Source: Asticcacaulis sp. SL142
GTDB taxonomy: Bacteria; Pseudomonadota; Alphaproteobacteria; Caulobacterales; Caulobacteraceae
Length of the DNA: 64,000 bases
Reading direction: 5' to 3'
NCBI RefSeq assembly: GCF_026625745.1
Contig: NZ_CP113061.1
Coordinates: 1,327,501-1,391,500, forward strand
In this document: piece after piece, positions 37,407 through 47,244 of the stretch
Position numbering within the stretch: position 1 is the stretch's first letter
Layout: each line of letters opens with the position of its first letter
Program-made: the position numbers and the translations under genes
Notes under the pieces: model-generated
Databases searched by the model: none
Told to the model about the DNA's origin: nothing
Seen by the model: only the letters and a program-made list of their open reading frames with translations

Positions 37407-38675
37407 ATGACCGCCGCCCTTTACCGGACAGAGACTGCTGCCGCGCCTGATGATGCGGATCGCTGGGCTGTGCTGATCCGCGCCGCCGAAGTCACCCTGA
37501 CCATTTTCTGCGTCTTCATGTTTACCGAAGCGCTGTGGGCACCGCTATTTGCGCCCAATCAGGAAAACGGCGGTGAGACGGCCTGGATGCGCCTGCTGTG
37601 GCTGCCGGTATATGGTGCCACGGCCTTGCTGTGCGCCATGCGGATATCGTCATTCCTGCGCATTATCCCCGCCGTATTTGCCATCGGTATATTTGTCGGC
37701 CTGGCCTATCTGTCATCGGTGTGGTCTATCGCGCCCGATGTTTCCACCAGGCGGGCCATTGCACTGGCCTTCACCAGCCTGTTCGGGCTTTATCTGGGCG
37801 CGCGCTATAAGGGCTCAGACCTGACCCAGATCGTAGGCTTCACCTTTGTGGGGCTGGCGATCGGCTCCTATCTGGCGGCGGCTCTCTACCCCAAGATGGG
37901 GATCGCTCACGACATCAATGCCGGGGCCTGGCGCGGACTGTGGCACGAAAAGAACCAGATGGCGGCCATGATGGTGCTGGGGTTCATCGCCGCCTGCGCC
38001 TCCGCGTTTCAGGTGCCGGAGCGGCGCAAATTCTGGATTGCTGCCGCCGTGATGATCTTCGTGCTGGTGGTCCTGTCGCGCTCCAAGACCTCACTGCTGG
38101 CGTGTCTGTTGAGCCTCGGGGCCATGCCGGTGCTGGTAGCCATTCAGCGCGGCGGGTTGATCAGCGTCGTCATCGTCTGGTTTGCCACCACGGCGGCCAC
38201 CATAGGTACCGTCGTGTTCATGACCATCCCCGATGTGGTTTTGAAAGCCTTGGGCAAAGACCCGACGTTGACCGGCCGCACCCAGATCTGGGAAGCGCTG
38301 GGGCGGCTGTCCGAAGAACGCCCCCTGCTCGGCTATGGCTATAAGGCGTTCTGGGCCGAAGGATCGGTGCCCGCCCTTATCGTGCGGCGCGAAACCCATT
38401 GGCCGGTGCCATCAGCGCACAATGGCTGGCTCGATTTGCTGGTGCAGTTGGGCTGGGTCGGGGTGATCACCTTTGGGGTGTTTTTGGCGATCTGTTTTCT
38501 GTGCGCCCTGTTTCGGTTTTCGCGCGTTAATGACGGGTTTTTCTCGGTGCTGATCCTGTGTTTGTTCAGCTTTTTGATCCTGTCGGAAAGCTTTATTCTG
38601 GGGCAAAACAGCTTGATCTGGGTACTGTTTGTGGCGGCGGCGGCCCGTCTGACCGCCAACCGTTTGCAGACTTAA
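37407..38675 (+). CDS. O-antigen ligase / Wzy-type polymerase family membrane protein
   Basis: Polytopic membrane protein of 422 residues with about eleven hydrophobic segments and the Wzy_C signature: LTGRTQIWEALGRLSEERPLLGYGYKAFW, then a long periplasmic loop ending SAHNGWLDLLVQLGWVGV. This family joins O-antigen to lipid A core (WaaL) or polymerises surface polysaccharide. Which reaction applies cannot be told from sequence. Starts 55 bases after the HAMP gene, on the same strand. Palindromic repeats follow. Confidence 0.85.
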   Translation: MTAALYRTETAAAPDDADRWAVLIRAAEVTLTIFCVFMFTEALWAPLFAPNQENGGETAWMRLLWLPVYGATALLCAMRISSFLRIIPAVFAIGIFVGLAYLSSVWSIAPDVSTRRAIALAFTSLFGLYLGARYKGSDLTQIVGFTFVGLAIGSYLAAALYPKMGIAHDINAGAWRGLWHEKNQMAAMMVLGFIAACASAFQVPERRKFWIAAAVMIFVLVVLSRSKTSLLACLLSLGAMPVLVAIQRGGLISVVIVWFATTAATIGTVVFMTIPDVVLKALGKDPTLTGRTQIWEALGRLSEERPLLGYGYKAFWAEGSVPALIVRRETHWPVPSAHNGWLDLLVQLGWVGVITFGVFLAICFLCALFRFSRVNDGFFSVLILCLFSFLILSESFILGQNSLIWVLFVAAAARLTANRLQT

Positions 38676-38680
38676 AATTT

Positions 38681-38814
38681 CTCCTCCCTACGCCTGCGTG
38701 GGGAGGTGGATTGGCGCGTTAACGACGAGACGGAGGGGTAATTCCACCGTACTTATACCCCTCCGTCAGCGACTTCGCGCTGACACCTCCCCATTCTATG
38801 GGGAGGAGAACCAT
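38681..38814. repeat. Multi-hairpin palindromic element, family B copy 3
   Basis: Contains a CTCCTCCC...GGGGAGG hairpin at the left, a central GACGGAGGGGT/ACCCCTCCGTC pairing, GTCAGCG/CGCTGAC (38763-38782), and CCTCCCCAT-TCT-ATGGGGAGG at the right (38794-38814). It fills the gap between the convergent Wzy-like and AbgT genes and could terminate both. Confidence 0.65.
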
Positions 38815-38817
38815 GCT

Positions 38818-40404
38818 TCACCGCGAATAGTGAACCTGCGCATGGGGCCCCAGCGGCAGGTCAAAATGCACCCACCCTGCGGTCATCAATATCCCCGCCA
38901 CCATAAAACACAGGGCATAGGGCAGCATCAGGGCCAGCAATGACCCCACGCCGTAGGTCGAATCCCACCGCCGGCAAAAGGCCAGAATGAGCGGAAAATA
39001 GGACATCAGCGGCGTCATGATATTGGTGTAGCTGTCGCCCATGCGGTAGGCCGCGGTCGTCATTTCGGGCGAAATACCAACCAGCATGAACATCGGCACG
39101 ACGACGGGGGCGAGCGCCGACCACTTGGCTGAGGCCGAGCCGATAAACAGGTCCAGCACGGATGAGAACAGCAGCACACTGACCAGCAGGATCGGGGCAG
39201 GCAGGTCCCAGCTTTTGAGAACTTCGGCACCATTGATGGCCACAATCGGCCCAAGGCCTGACCAGTTGAACATGGCCACGAAATGGGCAGCAAAGAAGGC
39301 AAACACAATATAGGGGGCCATGGAGCGTATCCCCTCCCCCATCATGCGCACCACGTCATTGTCCGATTTGACGGTGCCTGCCTTGACGCCAAACGAGATG
39401 CCGGTCGCGAGAAACAGCAGGAAAAAGCCAGGGATCAGCGCCGAATAGAACGGCTGCAATTGCGCCGGGCCAGTCTTTGTTTCATCAATCAGCGGCGTAT
39501 AGCCGGGCCATAGGGCCAGCGCTGCAAACAGGCCGATGATGACTAAAGCCGCGATGCCTGCGGCTTTGAGGCCCTTCTTTTCAGCCTCGGTCACTTCGGA
39601 CTTGGCCAGTTCAGCTTCGATTTCGGTGTCCTTGGTGCCGCCCCATTTGCCCAGGCGCGGTTCGACGATCTTGTCGGTAATGAACCACACGATAGGCGTA
39701 AACAGGAACACAATCGCCACGATGAACCACCAGTTGCCGATCGGGTTCATGGTCCATTCGGGATCAATGATGCGGGCCGCTTCCTGCGTGAACCCAAACA
39801 GCAGCACATCGATCTGGCCCGGCGTTATATTACCGGCATAACCGCCGGAAACCGCCGCAAACGCGGCCGCGACACCGACCAGCGGATGCCGCCCGACCGA
39901 GGCGTAAATCAACGCGGCCAGCGGGATAAACACCACATAGCCGGTGTCGGAGGCATGGTGCGACAACATACCAATCACCGCCACACACGGCGTCAATATG
40001 GCCTTTGGGGCATTGCGTAAGGATGAGCGGATCAGGGCGCTGAACATGCCGGTGCGCTCAGCCACTGCCGCGCCGTACATGACCACCAGCACGACGCCCA
40101 ATGGTGCAAATCCGGTCAGGGTCTTTGGCATATCGACCAGCAGACGGGTGATGTTTTCCTGCGTGAACAGGCTGTCGGCGGTATAGGTGACGACCCCGTT
40201 TTCAAGCGTCGAAAACGGCGGGGCCTTATCTCCGGAAAAGGGGATTGAGGCCGACCAGCCGAGGTAGGCGCCCACAGTCGACAAAATCATCAGAACCAGA
40301 ATCAGCCACACAAAGATCATGACCGGATCAGGCAGTTTATTGCCTAACCGCTCGATCAGGCCCAGAAAACCCTTCTGGCGTTGTAAGGCATCGCTGTCGG
40401 TCAT
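38818..40404 (-). CDS. abgT: AbgT family transporter
   Basis: AbgT proteins import p-aminobenzoyl-glutamate or, as shown for some members, export sulfonamide-type antimetabolites. The 528-residue protein has about twelve hydrophobic segments and the family blocks NKLPDPVMIFVWL, MLSHHASDTGYVVFIPLAALIY, GYAGNITPGQIDVLL, SASAKWSALAPVVVPMFM and MGDSYTNIMTPLMSYFPLIL. Transport substrate unresolved. It is the last of the minus-strand genes that start with xseB, but 106 bases without a gene precede it, so it may have its own promoter. Confidence 0.92.
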   Translation of the reverse strand: MTDSDALQRQKGFLGLIERLGNKLPDPVMIFVWLILVLMILSTVGAYLGWSASIPFSGDKAPPFSTLENGVVTYTADSLFTQENITRLLVDMPKTLTGFAPLGVVLVVMYGAAVAERTGMFSALIRSSLRNAPKAILTPCVAVIGMLSHHASDTGYVVFIPLAALIYASVGRHPLVGVAAAFAAVSGGYAGNITPGQIDVLLFGFTQEAARIIDPEWTMNPIGNWWFIVAIVFLFTPIVWFITDKIVEPRLGKWGGTKDTEIEAELAKSEVTEAEKKGLKAAGIAALVIIGLFAALALWPGYTPLIDETKTGPAQLQPFYSALIPGFFLLFLATGISFGVKAGTVKSDNDVVRMMGEGIRSMAPYIVFAFFAAHFVAMFNWSGLGPIVAINGAEVLKSWDLPAPILLVSVLLFSSVLDLFIGSASAKWSALAPVVVPMFMLVGISPEMTTAAYRMGDSYTNIMTPLMSYFPLILAFCRRWDSTYGVGSLLALMLPYALCFMVAGILMTAGWVHFDLPLGPHAQVHYSR

Positions 40405-40510
40405 GATCGCTCCCCTGCGTCAAAACCTTAACCTTAGCGGTAAGCGCTTCGCTGTCAAACGCAGATAGTATCGAACGGAATGGTTTTCCGCCTATGCCTT
40501 GGCCAGCACG

Positions 40511-40782
40511 TTATTTGGGCCGTTGATTTATTGTGACGATATCCGTTCCCATGTGCTCTATGAAAAGTGCCTTTAATGCTATCCGGTGAGCATGTGGTTC
40601 GTCGGGCTTAATGCCTTCGGCAAGGAATACCCAGTTTACGAACTGATCTGCTGAAACATACCCACTGTCGGGTATGAAATCACGGACATGAACCGGATGA
40701 TTATTCTGAATACTGCCGCAGTATCCCCAGCCCACACACATACGGCTTCAATTAAATCATCAAATGGGCCTTGTGATCCCAT
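40511..40782 (-). pseudogene. Small conserved-looking gene split by a TG-repeat frameshift
   Basis: Two frames on the minus strand make one protein. The first gives MGSQGPFDDLIEAV from an ATG at 40782. The second continues CVGWGYCGSIQNNHPVHV and DFIPDSGYVSADQFVNWVFLAEGI and ends at 40511. The junction is a TGTGTGTG run (about 40733-40740): with three TG units instead of four the frames join as EAVCVGWGYCGS. As given, only a 76-residue part from ATG 40741 is open. The joined product of about 90 residues looks like a small hypothetical family I dimly recall in this group. It begins 15 bases after the dxs stop. Real mutation, phase-variable tract or sequence error are all possible. Confidence 0.6.
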
Positions 40783-40797
40783 GTGATTTAGAACCCT

Positions 40798-42726
40798 CTA
40801 CCCCTTGACCGCCACGCGGGCGATATCGGCCTCGCTAAAGCCCAGCGCTTGCAGGGCCGCAATGGCAATGCCCTCAGCATCAAGGCCCGCATCTGCGTAC
40901 ATGGCATCGGGCTTATCGTGATCCTGGAAACGATCCGGCAGGGTGAGGGTACGGATCTTAAGCCCCGCATCCAGCGCGCCCTCGTCGGCCAGAAAATGCA
41001 GCACAAATGCCCCAAAGCCGCCAACCGCGCCTTCTTCGACGGTGATCAGACATTCATGGTGTTTAGCCAGTTGGCGGATAAGGTCTTTGTCGAGCGGCTT
41101 GGCAAAACGGGCATCGGCCACCGTAGTCGATAACCCCTTGGCGGCCAGAATATCGGCAGCTTTGAGTGCCTCGCTCAAGCGCGCGCCTAACGACAGTATG
41201 GCGACTTTTGAGCCTTCGCGCACAATCCGGCCTTTGCCGATCTCAAGCGGGTCGGCCAGTTCGGGTATCACCGCCCCCGTGCCTTCGCCGCGCGGGTATC
41301 TGAACGCTGACGGGCCGTCATCATAGGCGGTGGCGGTGGCGATCATGGCGGCCAGTTCGGCTTCATCGGACGCGGCCATCAAGACCATGCCCGGCAAGGC
41401 CCCCAGATAGCCCACATCAAACGTGCCCGCATGAGTGGCACCATCGGCCCCGACCAGACCGGCCCGATCAATAGCAAAGCGCACCGGCAGATCCTGCAAG
41501 GCGACATCGTGCGCCACCTGATCATAGCCGCGCTGTAAAAACGTCGAATAGATGGCGCAGAACGGCTTCATGCCATCGGCCGCTAAGCCTGCCGCAAAGG
41601 TCACCGCATGCTGCTCGGCAATGCCGACATCAAAGGTGCGATCAGGGAAAATTTCGGCAAAGCGGTCAAGTCCGGTGCCCGATGGCATGGCGGCGGTAAT
41701 GCCGACGATCTTCGAGTCGATGCGGGCGCGTTTGATCAGTTCCGAGGCAAACACATCGGTATAGCTGGGGGCATTGGCCTTGGGCTTTGACTGCTCACCG
41801 GTGACCACATCGAACTTGGCGACGCCGTGATATTTGTCAGCCGCACTTTCGGCGTGGACATAGCCCTTGCCCTTTTGCGTGACCACATGGACCAGCACCG
41901 GCCGGTCTGTGATCGAATGAGCTTTTTTGAGCACGGCCAGCAGGTGCTCCATATTGTGGCCGTCAATCGGGCCAACATAATAAAAGCCCAATTCCTCAAA
42001 AAACGTACCCCCGGTGACCATGCCGCGGGTAAATTCTTCGGCCTTACGCGCGGCCTCGAACAATGGGCGCGGCAGGCGCTCAGCCACCGACTTGCCGAAC
42101 TTGCGGAACGATTGATAGGCCCCGCCAGAGACGAGGTTGGCCAGGTAAGCGCTCATGCCCCCGACCGGCGGGGCGATCGACATGTCATTGTCGTTGAGGA
42201 TAACCGTCAGGCTTTTGGTCGTCTCGCAGGCGTTGTTCATGGCCTCATAGGCCATGCCGGCTGACATGGAACCATCGCCGATCACGGCCACAACGCGGTT
42301 ATCCCGGCCCTGAAGGTCGCGGGCGGCGCAGAATCCAAGCGCTGCCGAGATCGAGGTGGCGGCATGGGCGGCCCCGAACGGATCGTATTCGCTCTCTGAG
42401 CGTTTGGTGAAGCCCGACAGCCCGCCGCCCTGACGCAGGGTGCGGATACGGTCGCGCCGCCCGGTCAAAAGCTTATGCGGATAGGTCTGATGGCCCACAT
42501 CCCAGATCAGAATATCTTTCGGCGTTTCAAAGACATGATGCAGCGCCACCGTCAGTTCGACCACGCCGAGCGCTGAGCCCAGATGACCGCCGGTTTTTGA
42601 GACCACATCGATGGTTTCCAGACGCACCTCATCGGCCAGCGCTTTCAGATCATGAAAGCTCAAAGACCTAATACGTTCAGGCGGAGACAGGGTGTCGAGG
42701 ACGGGCGTTACAGACGACATATTCAT
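40798..42726 (-). CDS. dxs: 1-deoxy-D-xylulose-5-phosphate synthase
   Basis: The first enzyme of the MEP isoprenoid pathway; condenses pyruvate and glyceraldehyde 3-phosphate with thiamine diphosphate. The 642-residue protein has [22 protein letters not shown] with the catalytic His, the TPP motif [15 protein letters not shown]...NDNDMSI, the transketolase Glu region [16 protein letters not shown], and the C-terminal transketolase domain. Full length. An in-frame ATG two codons later is an alternative start. Downstream of ispA and xseB in the well-known xseB-ispA-dxs order. Confidence 0.97.
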   Translation of the reverse strand: MNMSSVTPVLDTLSPPERIRSLSFHDLKALADEVRLETIDVVSKTGGHLGSALGVVELTVALHHVFETPKDILIWDVGHQTYPHKLLTGRRDRIRTLRQGGGLSGFTKRSESEYDPFGAAHAATSISAALGFCAARDLQGRDNRVVAVIGDGSMSAGMAYEAMNNACETTKSLTVILNDNDMSIAPPVGGMSAYLANLVSGGAYQSFRKFGKSVAERLPRPLFEAARKAEEFTRGMVTGGTFFEELGFYYVGPIDGHNMEHLLAVLKKAHSITDRPVLVHVVTQKGKGYVHAESAADKYHGVAKFDVVTGEQSKPKANAPSYTDVFASELIKRARIDSKIVGITAAMPSGTGLDRFAEIFPDRTFDVGIAEQHAVTFAAGLAADGMKPFCAIYSTFLQRGYDQVAHDVALQDLPVRFAIDRAGLVGADGATHAGTFDVGYLGALPGMVLMAASDEAELAAMIATATAYDDGPSAFRYPRGEGTGAVIPELADPLEIGKGRIVREGSKVAILSLGARLSEALKAADILAAKGLSTTVADARFAKPLDKDLIRQLAKHHECLITVEEGAVGGFGAFVLHFLADEGALDAGLKIRTLTLPDRFQDHDKPDAMYADAGLDAEGIAIAALQALGFSEADIARVAVKG

Positions 42727-42811
42727 TACGCTTAAGAATATAGATTTTTGAATCGCTTTGAAATAACTAAATTATCGCCTCATTTGCGGCGATACGCGCT
42801 GGCTTCAGCTA

Positions 42812-43714
42812 TCAACTCTGGCGATTAAGCACAAAATCAACACTTTCGCGTAAGAACCTCGCATCCGATCCGAACATATCGAGACGGGCCTTGGCCTGAT
42901 CGGCCAGAATTTTGACCCGCGCCTTGGCCTCTTCGACGCCCAGCAGGGTCACAAAATTGGTTTTGCCCTTGGCGGCATCCTTACCGCCGGTGGCTTTGCC
43001 CAGCAGATCAGGATCGCCTTCGACATCAAGCAGGTCATCGGCAATCTGATAGGCCAGCCCCAGATCCTGCGCAAAGTGTGTCAGGGCATGGGATTCGCGG
43101 TCACCGGCATCGGCAATGATCAGCGGGATTTCAAAGGCAAATACGATCAAAGCGCCGGTTTTCAGGCGCTGCATCCGCGCCACACCGCCCATATCGTCCG
43201 ACACCCCGATCAGGTCGATCATCTGGCCGCCCGCCATGCCGTGGGCCCCTGACGCCTGCGCCAGACGCGTCACCAGGTCGCAGCGCACCAGCGGATCTTC
43301 GTGGGTGTCTTCCGACGCCATGATTTCAAACGCCACGCTTTGCAGGGCATCGCCCGCCAGCACGGCGGTCGCTTCGTCATAGGCGCGGTGCACGGTTAGC
43401 TGCCCGCGCCGGATATCGTCATCGTCCATGCACGGCAGATCATCGTGGATCAGACTATAGGCGTGGATGCACTCTAACGCACACGCCGCCCGCAGAACGG
43501 CCCGTTCATCAACATCGAACAAACGCCCGGTTTCGAGCGCAAAGAACGGCCGCAGCCGCTTACCCGGCCCCAGCGCCGCATAGCGCATAGCCTCGGTCAG
43601 GCGCTGCTCCGGCCCGTCGGCGCGTGGCAAAAGCTCATCCAGCGCCATCGTCACCAAATCCGCCGTCTCCTGCATCCGCTGGCGCAAGGGGGGGAGGTCG
43701 GAATTGGCGGCCAT
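42812..43714 (-). CDS. ispA: Farnesyl/geranylgeranyl diphosphate synthase
   Basis: Short-chain prenyl diphosphate synthase. The 300-residue protein has the first Asp-rich motif in [17 protein letters not shown] (with the two-residue insertion of bacterial FPP synthases), GKRLRPFF, and the second motif [14 protein letters not shown]15 product is most likely given the motif spacing. The ATG at 43714 is preferred; a TTG three codons upstream is open. Between xseB and dxs. Confidence 0.94.
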   Translation of the reverse strand: MAANSDLPPLRQRMQETADLVTMALDELLPRADGPEQRLTEAMRYAALGPGKRLRPFFALETGRLFDVDERAVLRAACALECIHAYSLIHDDLPCMDDDDIRRGQLTVHRAYDEATAVLAGDALQSVAFEIMASEDTHEDPLVRCDLVTRLAQASGAHGMAGGQMIDLIGVSDDMGGVARMQRLKTGALIVFAFEIPLIIADAGDRESHALTHFAQDLGLAYQIADDLLDVEGDPDLLGKATGGKDAAKGKTNFVTLLGVEEAKARVKILADQAKARLDMFGSDARFLRESVDFVLNRQS

Positions 43715-43777
43715 CAGGGTCAAGGCTTAGATCTTTCTCATTTAAGGCGTCACATGAGTGCGCAGCAATGCGCTGTA

Positions 43778-44026
43778 TTAGTTGAACTCTGCGGGGGCAA
43801 CCCCTTCGACCTGCCCGGTCTTGGACAGGGATATTTTTTCGACCTGAATACGGGCGTCCTCAAGGCGCTTTTCGCAGTGCTTTTTCAACTCCGCCCCGTA
43901 GGTGTAGAGTTTAAGCGATTCTTCCAGTGGCGCCGCACCCGACTCAAGCTTTTGCACGACCTTTTCAAGCTGGCTTAAAGCGTCCTCAAAAGACAAGGCG
44001 GAAATATCGTTTACAGCTTCGGTCAT
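43778..44026 (-). CDS. xseB: Exodeoxyribonuclease VII small subunit
   Basis: An 82-residue helical protein with the XseB signature FEDALSQLEKVVQKLESGAAPLEESLKLYTYGAELKKHCEKRL. It binds XseA to form the single-strand-specific nuclease. Placed directly upstream of ispA, the usual context. Confidence 0.95.
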   Translation of the reverse strand: MTEAVNDISALSFEDALSQLEKVVQKLESGAAPLEESLKLYTYGAELKKHCEKRLEDARIQVEKISLSKTGQVEGVAPAEFN

Positions 44027-44123
44027 GGCGCGGATAAATTCTCTTGCGGCGATATATTCGTAACAGGCTTTAAGCCCTAAATTTCACCATATCAACCCTG
44101 TTTAGGGCCTAACAGACCGCTGA

Positions 44124-44780
44124 TCAGCGCGCTTCGTAGCGGCGGCAGCCCCAATATTTGAAGCCCTGTTCATGGGTTTTGGCATAGCCGGACCGCTTCA
44201 GTTCGCGCGAAATCATGTAGTTGAAATAGCCATGAGCCATGAGCACGACCTCATCGCCGCCGCTCGCCCGTTCCAGCAGGAAATCGGCGGCTTTGCGGGC
44301 GCGGGCCTCGGCCTGACGGCGGGTTTCCTGGCCTTTGTGATTATTGAACGCCCACCACCAGAAGCGTGAAATTGCCCCCCAGTGCTTGGGGCTGAAGGTC
44401 AGGCTGTCGGGAAAATTCGGCGGCGGCAGGGGCGCTTCGATAAACAGATCAAGCGATTCGAACTCGCGCTCACCACAGGCCATGCGGGCGGTCTCCAGCG
44501 CTCTCTGACGGGTCGATGACAGCAGATGTCGGGCGCGGGCGATATAGTCCTTGAGAACCTGCGGCGGTTGCTGCCCTTCGAGCAGCCCCCCCACCTCATA
44601 ACGCGCCCACCAGTCGCCATAGCCTTTGGCGGTCAGCTTGATCCGCCGCGACAATGCTGGCTCGCCATGACGGACCAGCGTAATGGCTCCGCCCTTATGA
44701 CGCGATGTGCTGCCCTTATCCGTCACCTTGCCCCCGGCCGGGGTATCAAGAGACTGCGGACTGAACGCCGACACCCCCAT
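44124..44780 (-). CDS. Histidine phosphatase family protein
   Basis: The 218-residue product has the phosphohistidine motif LVRHGEPA (His about residue 39), SSTRQRALETA with the second phosphate-binding Arg, and the distal catalytic His in LMAHGYFNYMI. Compared with typical SixA/phosphoglycerate-mutase-like members it has a Trp-rich middle (HWGAISRFWWWAFNNH). Substrate unknown. It precedes xseB by about 100 bases and is on the same strand as the cfa operon upstream, but a gap suggests its own promoter. Confidence 0.85.
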   Translation of the reverse strand: MGVSAFSPQSLDTPAGGKVTDKGSTSRHKGGAITLVRHGEPALSRRIKLTAKGYGDWWARYEVGGLLEGQQPPQVLKDYIARARHLLSSTRQRALETARMACGEREFESLDLFIEAPLPPPNFPDSLTFSPKHWGAISRFWWWAFNNHKGQETRRQAEARARKAADFLLERASGGDEVVLMAHGYFNYMISRELKRSGYAKTHEQGFKYWGCRRYEAR

Positions 44781-44862
44781 TTAAGGCCCCGATGGTTATT
44801 GACTACGATCTAAGCTCGTAGCCTGACGGGGACTTCAAAACAAGGCTCTTTTAAGTTTGCGC

Positions 44863-46119
44863 TCAGGGTCTTTGCAGGCCGAAATGGATGACATCAGTGC
44901 GGCCGGTACGGAAACCGGCCTCGCAATAGGCCAGATAAAACAGCCACTGCTTACGGAATGGGCCATCAAATCCGCTGATGCGCCCCGCCTTCCATGCCGC
45001 CTCAAAACGCTGCGCCCACAGTTTCAGTGTATGGGCGTAATCAAGGGCAAAACCGTAGGTTTTCAGCGGTGACAACCCTACACGCACGGCCTGATCTTTA
45101 AGCTTTGTAAGGCTTGGCAACATGCCACCAGGGAAGATGTATTTCTGAATAAAATCCGAACGCTGACGGTATTCGTCAAACAGGTCATCACGGATGGTAA
45201 TGATCTGAAGGCCCGCCTTACCGCCGGGTTTCAGGCGCGCCTTGACCTGATCGAAATAGGCATCCCAATAGGCTTCGCCGACCGCCTCGAACATCTCAAT
45301 GGAGACAACGGCGTCAAATTCGCCCTCAACGTCGCGATAGTCCATCAGGCGGATATCCACAAGATTATCAAGCCCGTGGCGCTTCATGCGCGCCGTCGCA
45401 TAATCGGCTTGAGCCGGGGATATGGTCAGGCAGGTGACCTTGGCCCCGATGGTTTGCGCCGCATATTGGGCGAATCCCCCCCACCCGCAGCCGATTTCAA
45501 GCACATGCTGACCGGGCTTGAGATCAACCAGCTTAGCCAGCGCCGCATATTTGGCGGCCTGCGCCGTTTCAAGGTCGGTTTCACTTTCAAATAAGGCCGA
45601 CGAATAGGTCATGCTGGGGTCAAGCCACTGACCATAGAAATCATTGCCCAGATCATAGTGCGCAAAAATATTGCGCTTGGAGCCCTCTTTGGTGTTTTTA
45701 TTAAAGGCGTGGACGATATTGTTAAACGCCCGCACCAGCGGATTGCCAACCAGCAATATCTTAAGCTTATCAAGGTTGTGGCTGAGCACCGTCAACAAAG
45801 CGGCCAGATCGGGGGTATCCCATTCGCCTTCGCGGTAGCCGTCGCAGAAGCCGATATCGCCCGACGCCATCACCCGGCGGATAAACCGGGTGTTCTTTAC
45901 CTGCAATTGCGCCGAAGGCCCCTCTTCTACCCCCGTAAGCGACCAGACGCCGCCATTCGGAAACACAATATCCAGGCGGCCTTTACGCCAGTTTTTATTG
46001 AGAATTTTCAGTATTTTGCGGAACGCCGCCGGTAAAATAGACATATCCACCGGCTTAAGCGCAGTTGAGGTGCGCGCGGCTGTATCTGACGCAGAGTGGT
46101 TTACTGGTGACGTGAGCAT
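44863..46119 (-). CDS. cfa: Cyclopropane-fatty-acyl-phospholipid synthase-like SAM methyltransferase
   Basis: Enzymes of this family methylate unsaturated acyl chains of membrane lipids. The 418-residue protein has an N-terminal lipid-binding region, YDLGNDFYGQWLDPSMTYSSALF, the SAM motif VLEIGCGWGGFAQYAA, and the bicarbonate/active-site region SIEMFEAVGEAYWDAYF, ending in QKYIFPGGMLPS and a Cys-containing tail. It is the last gene of a minus-strand group rpoE-chrR-DUF2177-cfa, so it is probably induced by the ECF sigma factor. In Rhodobacter a related enzyme in the RpoE regulon makes a methylated precursor of furan fatty acids; that role here is inference. Confidence 0.88.
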   Translation of the reverse strand: MLTSPVNHSASDTAARTSTALKPVDMSILPAAFRKILKILNKNWRKGRLDIVFPNGGVWSLTGVEEGPSAQLQVKNTRFIRRVMASGDIGFCDGYREGEWDTPDLAALLTVLSHNLDKLKILLVGNPLVRAFNNIVHAFNKNTKEGSKRNIFAHYDLGNDFYGQWLDPSMTYSSALFESETDLETAQAAKYAALAKLVDLKPGQHVLEIGCGWGGFAQYAAQTIGAKVTCLTISPAQADYATARMKRHGLDNLVDIRLMDYRDVEGEFDAVVSIEMFEAVGEAYWDAYFDQVKARLKPGGKAGLQIITIRDDLFDEYRQRSDFIQKYIFPGGMLPSLTKLKDQAVRVGLSPLKTYGFALDYAHTLKLWAQRFEAAWKAGRISGFDGPFRKQWLFYLAYCEAGFRTGRTDVIHFGLQRP

Positions 46120-46158
46120 ACGCAGGCACCCTTCCTCTTTGTTTGAGGCAAATATATC

Positions 46159-46581
46159 TTATTTAATGAGACGAAGACACAAAAAAGCGATACCCGATGC
46201 TACCGCACTGGCCACAGCACCCCAGCCTATGTCTATGTAAGATAATGGCGCTGACCAGTTTCTGACCACGGCTAAGGCGGTAAGATTATAGGTGCCATAA
46301 CCGATCAGCCCGACAACAAAGCCATTCGTTACCACCGACATCAGCGGCGATAAGCCGTAAGGGCTGACCTGACCGCTGGCCGCCGGATAAACCGCAAACC
46401 AGGTCAGGCCAAAGACATAAAGAATGTAAAACAGGATCGCGGGCGGAACATTGAATTTTTCCAGTAAAAGATCGCCCATCATAGGGCGGTAAATCCGGCC
46501 CGCCATATTCGACAGCCACAGAAAATCCAGTACCGCAAAGATTATGAATACCGCGCCGTAGCTGAGGGCGAACTTTGCCAT
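46159..46581 (-). CDS. DUF2177 family membrane protein
   Basis: A 140-residue protein with four hydrophobic segments and the family-type start FALSYGAVFIIFAVLDFLWLSNMAGRIYRPMMGDLL and ending YIDIGWGAVASAVAS. Function of the family is unknown. The start is 3 bases after the chrR stop, so it is co-transcribed with the sigma/anti-sigma pair, and cfa follows after 39 bases. Repeated association with RpoE/ChrR and Cfa-type genes in proteobacteria suggests a role in lipid modification or photooxidative stress; not demonstrated here. Confidence 0.85.
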   Translation of the reverse strand: MAKFALSYGAVFIIFAVLDFLWLSNMAGRIYRPMMGDLLLEKFNVPPAILFYILYVFGLTWFAVYPAASGQVSPYGLSPLMSVVTNGFVVGLIGYGTYNLTALAVVRNWSAPLSYIDIGWGAVASAVASGIAFLCLRLIK

Positions 46582-46584
46582 GAT

Positions 46585-47244
46585 TTAAATCCGCGCAAAC
46601 GGTTTAAGCAGCTTACCCAGCAAGGTCTTGGGCGCAATCGGCGCCAAGGCCGAAATCAGGCAGATACATTCCTGCCCGCCCGCAATCGCCGGAGCGTGAA
46701 TATCGCCCGGTGCCTGCGCCACCAGATCGCCGGGCAGATAATCCCCGCCAACATCTGAAAACCGCCCGGTCAGCACGACCGTTAGTTCAAGGCCCTTATG
46801 GTCATGGTCGGGCATGTTCATGCCGCCCTTAACGCCCATCAGATAGGTGTGCGCGCCGTCAGTTTCATTATCCAGCGAGGCAATCCACACACCGGGGGCG
46901 GCCCAGTAACGCGGCTTGAAATCCTGCGCTGTCAGGCCCGTCGGAAGGGCGATCCCTTCGAGATAGGGCTTAGGCTTGGCGGGCTTGGCAATGGCTTGGG
47001 CCACGCTCTCTTCCGGCCGCTCAATGCGCGCCAACGCCAGATCGAGCGCGTCGGCTGACATCTCAACACCGTCGGTATCCTCAAGCAGAGCCGCGCCGAT
47101 CACGTCAAACAGACGAAGCTGCGCCCGGCACTCGGCACAGGTCTCGGCATGGGCGCGCACGGTCAGGGCCTGCCCGCGCGGCATCCGCCCGCTATGGTAA
47201 TCCAGCAAAAGTTCAGTCGTGGGGTGGTGCATAACGCTACTCAT
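46585..47244 (-). CDS. chrR: ChrR-type zinc anti-sigma factor with cupin domain
   Basis: ChrR binds and silences its ECF sigma factor until singlet oxygen or similar signals release it. The 219-residue protein has the N-terminal zinc anti-sigma domain with H32-x3-C36-x2-C39 (HAETCAEC) and HHPTTELLLDYHSG, and a C-terminal cupin (about 110-200) with PDHDHKGLELTVVLTG, DVGGDYLPGDL and a late His, as in the second zinc site of ChrR. Start ATG overlaps the sigma stop as ATGA, so the two are translationally coupled. Confidence 0.93.
   Translation of the reverse strand: MSSVMHHPTTELLLDYHSGRMPRGQALTVRAHAETCAECRAQLRLFDVIGAALLEDTDGVEMSADALDLALARIERPEESVAQAIAKPAKPKPYLEGIALPTGLTAQDFKPRYWAAPGVWIASLDNETDGAHTYLMGVKGGMNMPDHDHKGLELTVVLTGRFSDVGGDYLPGDLVAQAPGDIHAPAIAGGQECICLISALAPIAPKTLLGKLLKPFARI

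Noticed and set aside
40445-40460. Third copy of the CGCTTCGCT loop hairpin upstream of abgT
   Set aside because: GCGCTTCGCTG occurs, but the flanking 5-bp stem and the CTTG end of the loop are missing, so it is probably coincidence.
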